The notes beneath the pieces were generated by a model, which saw only the letters and a list, made by a program, of their open reading frames with translations, was not told the origin of the DNA and made no database searches. Positions 59,130 through 64,000 of a DNA stretch of 64,000 bases are shown here, piece by piece. Source of the stretch: Apium graveolens (lineage: Eukaryota; Streptophyta; Magnoliopsida; Apiales; Apiaceae); assembly GCF_009905375.1 (NCBI RefSeq), contig NC_133647.1, positions 80,752,442 through 80,816,441 on the forward strand, given 5' to 3'. Made by a program: the position numbers and the translations under genes. How positions within the stretch are numbered: position 1 is the first letter of the stretch; the number at the start of each line of letters is the position of its first letter.

Positions 59130-59299
59130 TAAGCGTTATAAACCTCAGAGATGATGGGATGTTAAGATAATAAGTTAACTAAGATAATAAGAACTCTTGC
59201 CAAGTTCATAGTCGGGCTACCTAACGTAGCACTGACAGTTAAAACCCTTATGGGAACCCTTATAAATATCGTGATAGAAGCGTAGTTCGTTATCGTAGA

Positions 59300-59545
59300 T
59301 GGTAGCGGGACTCCGAACCCTGAGGTTGAGGAGCAACAACGCGATGATGTTTTATTACTAACCGGAGATCAGATTGTGGATCCAATAGAGCGTCCTAATG
59401 CAGGACCGGATGATGCTGATATTGAAGATGTAGCGGTTGAGGAGGTTGTCCTAGAAGGGATAGTTGTTGAGGAGGATCCCAAGGAGGATCCTGACAGGAT
59501 TGGATAAAGGACCACTGATGAATTGATGACCATGGTTTGGTCGAC
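59300..59545 (+). pseudogene. G4 leader ORF remnant
   Basis: The sequence still reads as an acidic protein with NPEVEEQQRDD and VEEDPKEDPDRIG, then a TAA near 59507. It is the counterpart of the acidic leader ORF of G1. It ends abruptly where the displaced RNase H piece begins. Confidence 0.55.
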
Positions 59546-60385
59546 TACCAGAGGAAGGATTGGCCGGTCACTACCGGAGGTTCGTTCAAGTTGTAAAGAT
59601 AGTAGCCCCTTTAACGCGGCTTACTCGAAAGACTGAGAAGTTCGAATGGACAGAGAAATGCGAGAACAGCTTTCAAGAACTGAAGCAGAGGTTGGTGATG
59701 GCCCTTATGCTGGCATTGCCGGATGGAAAAGGAGATTTTGTGAAGTGTAGTGACGCTTCGTACAAGGGCTTAGGGTGCGTGCTTATGCAGCACGGTAAGG
59801 TAATCGCGTACATGTCAAGACAATTAAGGTAATATGAAATTCGATATCCCCGCTCATGAGCTTAGGCTCGTGGCAATAGTTTTACCCTAAGGATTGGAGG
59901 CACTACTTGTATGGAGAGAAGTGCAAGAATTACCTAAGCCATAAGTGCTCTAGTACATTTTCACGTAGAAAGAGCTCAACATATGCCAGAGGAGGCAGTT
60001 AGAGCTAATCAAGAATAATGATTGGGAGATTCTTTATCATTCGGGGAAAGCCAATATGGTGGCTGATGCCCTTAGTAAAAAGGAGAGACTCAAGATGATA
60101 ATGTCTTTTGGAGAGTTTATAAGAGATTTTGAGAAAATGGAAATAGAAGTGAAGGTAACCGGAGCCGGTACCGAAAAGCTGTTTAAGATTGCAATACAGC
60201 CCGAATTATTGGAAAAGATCATATTGTGCCAGAAAAAGTTATGAATGAAGGCAGGGAGCCAACAATTAGATAAAAGATTAATATCGAGAAAGATGATAAG
60301 GGAATAATGAGGTATTCCTATAGAATTTGGGTTCCAAAAGTTCAAGAGCGTAAGGATGAGAACTTAGATGAGAGCCATAGTTTGA
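59546..60385 (+). pseudogene. Displaced RNase H and integrase N-terminal piece in G4
   Basis: From 59546 the frame gives [31 protein letters not shown] and [20 protein letters not shown], nearly identical to G1 RNase H. After stops it continues as VADALSKKERLKM, FEKMEIEVKVTGAGTEKLFK and KDDKGIMRYSYRIWVPKVQE. It breaks off near 60385 where gag begins. It lies between the leader and gag, where no pol sequence belongs, and it is better preserved than the rest of G4. Confidence 0.8.
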
Positions 60386-61120
60386 GGAATAAGATTTAGA
60401 GCAAACCCTGAACGTGATAGTCAGGGAGGTCGCCATCAAGATAGAAGGAACCCATGACATAATGGAGTGGAAAATGAGGATTTTAAATTAAAAGATGACC
60501 CCAATTATGGGGAGTAGGATGAAACATTTCATACTAAGGAAACAGAAAGTCGAGTAAGGAAAGGAGACCCGAGACGATACTCCTATACGGCAATTCATGG
60601 ACCTGTCTAAAAAGAACTTAGACTATTATCCCCAACCACCACCCTGAGGAGACAGTGCGGTGAGAAATTCTTTCAGGACCTTTAAATCGCTAAGCTCTCA
60701 GAGTTCCAAGGAACAAGCTGACCCAGTCGAGGCAAGAGCCTGGCTAAAGGAAATATAGGAATCATTTGAGATTCTAAATGATTGACGAATCACAAAAGAC
60801 TGTTTTTATCACTTACCCTCCTAAGAGAGAGACCACCCGACGGTAAAAGGCCAAGGAAGGCACGGAGCAAGAGATTATAATAAACCGATTTAAGTTCAGT
60901 CAATTGTTTTCGGGAAAGTAATTCCCAAAGATAAGGAGATAGTGTAAAAGCTTTAGAGCCAGAACAAAGGCAGACGAGTATGATAAATTATGAATCTAAG
61001 TTGTAAAAGTTATCAAGATTCGTTCTGAGGACACGAATCCAGAATGACGGGATGTTTGAAATCAATGCTTATGTTGTGTTGGTTCATGAAATAATGATAA
61101 GAGAAAGGAAAATAAAAAGA
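60386..61120 (+). pseudogene. G4 gag remnant
   Basis: Fragments of the G1-type gag are recognisable in changing frames: RANPERDSQGG near 60400, DPVEARAWLKE near 60725, and YESKL with KLSRFV near 60985-61025. At least ten stops and several indels break it. It confirms that gag-pol starts here, after the displaced piece. Confidence 0.65.
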
Positions 61121-64000
61121 AATTGAAGTGGAAAGGAATATAACGGCAATAGAGTTTGAGGTATGATAAGGGAGTTGGGTATGAGGAAACCCTAACGACT
61201 CGTAGCAATAGAAATAGAAAAGTATGCATTCGTCAGGATGAGGGTGATTCACCATAAGTTAAAATTGATGGTTGAGGGCATAAGAGATACATATAGTTTA
61301 TCCCCTGTAAGTTGGGAGGATTCGAGGAAACCTTGAGATAATTCGAAGGATAAATAATGAGACGCGGATAGACTAAGGGGATAAGGAAGTAAGAAATTAG
61401 GAAAAATTGGATGAAGGAAGTGACCTTCAAGAAGGAAATGTAAGACCGGTGGCTTGATACCCAGAAAGGGAGACGCCAGGTATGAAAGATATCCCAACAT
61501 TGAGGTGACTGTTGAGATAAACAACAGAAGTAAATAAGGAATTATTAGGAAGAAGTTCACGTTGAACACGACCAATATCTTCCAGAACATCTTTGTTATC
61601 GTTACCAAATTAGGCAAGACAAGCGGATAACCGTTGTTATCTTTTGGAGGCCATATGGATTGACCTCAATTTGAATAAGGATGCTATTATGAAGTTAGGT
61701 ATAGACTATCGAGGTGGGAATGATGAATATGATAATCTATCAAGGAAATATGACTTGATTTATTCGTGGAAGGATGCAGGTACCTTTTAAAGGTGGAATT
61801 AAGGATAGAACATTGGTAACTTAAAATGAATCCTAGGGGACTGCATAAAGGTTGGCATGTCACCCTTAATAGGGACAGTATGAGTTTTGACAGTATGATT
61901 GGGAAAGGGTTAAGGTAACAACAACCTTTAAGAATCAGTGGAGAAATTTTGCAGAAGTATATAGACAATGGTTCTACTATTAATAAATGGTATTGTGATA
62001 TGCCCTGTATCTAGGGAATACAGGAGGAACGATTGAAGGATAACCTTAGAGGTTTTATAAGGAAAAGGTAATATTCAAAATTCTCAAGAATAGAAATGTG
62101 GATAAAGGAAATATGACGTAATTATAATGATGCCAAGTGGGGCACGTGTTAAACCACGAGAAAGTATGGATCGAACCAGTAATGGTCGAAATTGTTCAGG
62201 GCAATTAGGACTTAAGATAAAAAAAAAATGTTCTAAGTATGATTGAGAGTCAGTCTTGACAGTGATTAGCCTCTAAAGACTGAGGCAAAACTTATGGAAA
62301 AATGGTGATATTTTTTTTCCCATCTGATTTTAAGGAAAACATCTTCACTCAAGCAGTGATCGGAAATAAGGTAGAAAATTTATTTGGAGGTGGGTTAAAA
62401 TGACATTGACTGTAAGGAAATTTTACTATCAGGAAAGGCCAAGAGGTGGCCGACACTTTAAGGGTAAGAGGATAATTATAGGCGCGTGTGCCAAAAGAAT
62501 ACAGTGATGATGGTTAAAAATGGAAGGTTGAATTATGGTTTGGAAGATTGACATTCCTTCTGATGACTGTGCAATATCCAACCGTAATAGTGGTTGGTAA
62601 AAGTTTAATTCGTGTAATCGCCATGAACGGGCTATCTATCTTAGGAGGTCCTATCTTGGGATAAGCCAGGACCATGTTTCCAAAAGGACTAGACGAACCT
62701 TTGAGTTAAGTCTTCTATTTAAGGGCATATGATTAAAATGGTATTACCTGCTATCGTTGCTTTGATTGAAACTCTTCTGCAATTTTATCTACTTCATGTC
62801 ATGAAAGTACGTCAGAGTTTGGAGTGTTCTTCATGAATTGTGATTGGTGGTTATGTTAACTCCTTAGGAGAATTTGATACAACATGTATAGACTCCATAT
62901 GGTTAGATATTAAGATTTTATGGAAAAATGAATGACTACAGTGGGTCAGTGGTGGACCATAGTAAGGCAGCAATGATTCTGCGAGTAGTGAGCTGATTAC
63001 AAAATCGGGTCGTGGTAGTGTATAAGTTATCATTGATAGACTAATTAAGTAGAGTATCTACCTAGTGAATTATTATTCTTTCTTATCAATAGAGAGTCGT
63101 ATTATTATACGAGGAAGGTTGCGGTGCAAGCATAGAATTCTAGTAGCGATGATGTATAGAATGAGATCCCAGATTCGATTTTCGATGTCGAGGGAGTTTC
63201 AAAGGTGATTGTGTTTAAACTCGAGGAAGAGCATGGGTCCATAGAATGATGGACGGAATAGAAATATTTAGGCATGGGAAATACGATGCTATAATACTTG
63301 ATGCTGATATAAATACGTTTATGTTTTGTTCTCCTATGACAAACCTCTATAATTCAGAGGTAGGTTCCAAGCCAGATATTTTGTGGCAGTATATATATTT
63401 TTTTTTATATACAATTTCTCTTCAGTTCGTTCTTTTCTCTTCTTTTCATTTCATGTAATCTGAGAAGAACAACCCTTCCAGAAGGGGAGGTATTGCCGAA
63501 TGACTATCTATCTGTGTGATAGAAGCCTAGTAGGATACCATCTATTGTTTAATTGCTTGTCAAGTACTAAAGGCTGGCCACCTTCTGTACTAACTATGCA
63601 ATATAACAAGTGTTCATGATCATAGTGATCTCTCAACAAATTCCTTTACTTCTATATGATTGATCAAGCTTCCAAAGATAGAAGCAGCTGAAAAAGGAGT
63701 AATAAAGTGGTGGTAGTATGCGGAATGGGAACACGTTCGTGATACTAAGGTTGACGTGGTTATTAAAAGGTTATAGAACGCTAACGAGCAAAAGTATAAC
63801 CAGTATAATATTAGGAACGGAAGGTGATAGCGATTACGAACTGGAAAAGAATGGGTATTGAGAAGCAAGAGCTCTAATGATTGGAAGCTATGATAAGAGT
63901 CTGTGTAATAGACTTGAAAGAAATTGGAATGATCACTTAATTCGGATTGAGTTATCTTACGACAATAGATCATATGTCATTATCGAGATGTCGCCTTATG
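61121..64000 (+). pseudogene. G4 pol remnant, runs off the right edge
   Basis: Mostly unreadable by eye. Weak signs are a possible reverse transcriptase piece near 61690 (LGIDYRG), a RNase H end near 62335-62470 (NIFTQ, then GKAKR followed by VADTL in another frame), and a clear integrase piece at the edge (63885-64000) with SYDNRS, IIEMSPY and upstream CVIDLKEIG, matching CAINLKGSW and FSYNNS in G1. Frames change often. The RNase H signal here is the second in G4, which shows the 59546-60385 piece is extra. Confidence 0.55.

Larger units (their letters stand above)
41715..64000 (+). mobile_element. G4: decayed, rearranged Ty3/gypsy element of the G1 family, 5' LTR split by C2
   Basis: Its 5' LTR is in two parts around C2 (41715-45411 and 58630-59113). 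A clean primer site, a degraded leader ORF and gag-pol remnants to the right edge follow. The order inside is abnormal: an RNase H plus integrase N-terminal piece (59546-60385) lies before gag. Similarity to G1 is clear in LTR, leader and proteins. Apart from the displaced piece, the coding region is full of stops and indels. Confidence 0.85.

Noticed and set aside
61013..61968. Several minus-strand ORFs of 65-122 codons in the right part of G4
   Set aside because: They are antisense to degraded gag-pol sequence, with hydrophobic, unstructured composition.

Overview
The window is a repeat-only piece of a large, AT-rich plant genome, most likely a eudicot. I found no intact host gene. Nearly every base can be assigned to LTR retrotransposons or to elements inserted in them. 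Recognisable families are Ty3/gypsy chromoviruses that look Tekay-like (gag with CCHC knuckles, DSGA protease, FIDD reverse transcriptase, RNase H, integrase and a chromodomain-type tail, LTRs of about 4 kb, initiator-Met-tRNA primer site) and Ty1/copia elements of the SIRE/Maximus type (YVDDIIFG reverse transcriptase, LTR ends carrying the TTCAACCCCCC signature). One CACTA (En/Spm) DNA-transposon fragment carries a piece of a host cytosolic GAPDH gene. Family names come from motifs read by eye, not from a search.

Layout, left to right. (1) 1-11092: gypsy element G1 on the minus strand, its 3' LTR cut by the window edge. The readable LTR parts differ by about 1 percent, so it is fairly young, but gag-pol carries three stops and one frame change. 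(2) 11093-14490: the 3' part of a related LTR on the plus strand, into which G1 inserted. (3) 14491-17045: copia LTR remnants and unassigned sequence. (4) 17046 to about 23240: decayed copia C1, minus strand, with a 5' LTR and no recognisable 3' LTR. (5) about 23241-29302: decayed gypsy G2, plus strand, interrupted at 29302. (6) 29303-41714: gypsy G3, plus strand, inserted in G2. A CACTA fragment with three GAPC exons (38190 to about 39812) sits in its integrase tail. (7) 41715-64000: gypsy G4, plus strand, inserted in the 3' LTR of G3, badly decayed and internally rearranged, running off the right edge. (8) 45412-58624: copia C2, minus strand, inserted in the 5' LTR of G4, with identical 1314-bp LTRs and a GATAC target duplication. 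It is the youngest element here.

On the right half this gives a clear order of events: G2, then G3, then G4, then C2, with CACTA entering G3 separately. The older layers carry many premature stops, mostly explained by C-to-T or G-to-A changes, as expected of methylated, silenced DNA.

The most unusual content is in C2. Besides gag and pol it has an uninterrupted 1128-codon third ORF in the env position that does not look like an envelope protein, and this ORF starts directly behind a 51-base homopolymer. Between pol and this ORF is an array of five stem-loop units, each with one 5' arm and two competing 3' arms. The same design occurs twice in each LTR, and some arms differ by compensating changes. 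The captured GAPC fragment is the other item worth a second look.
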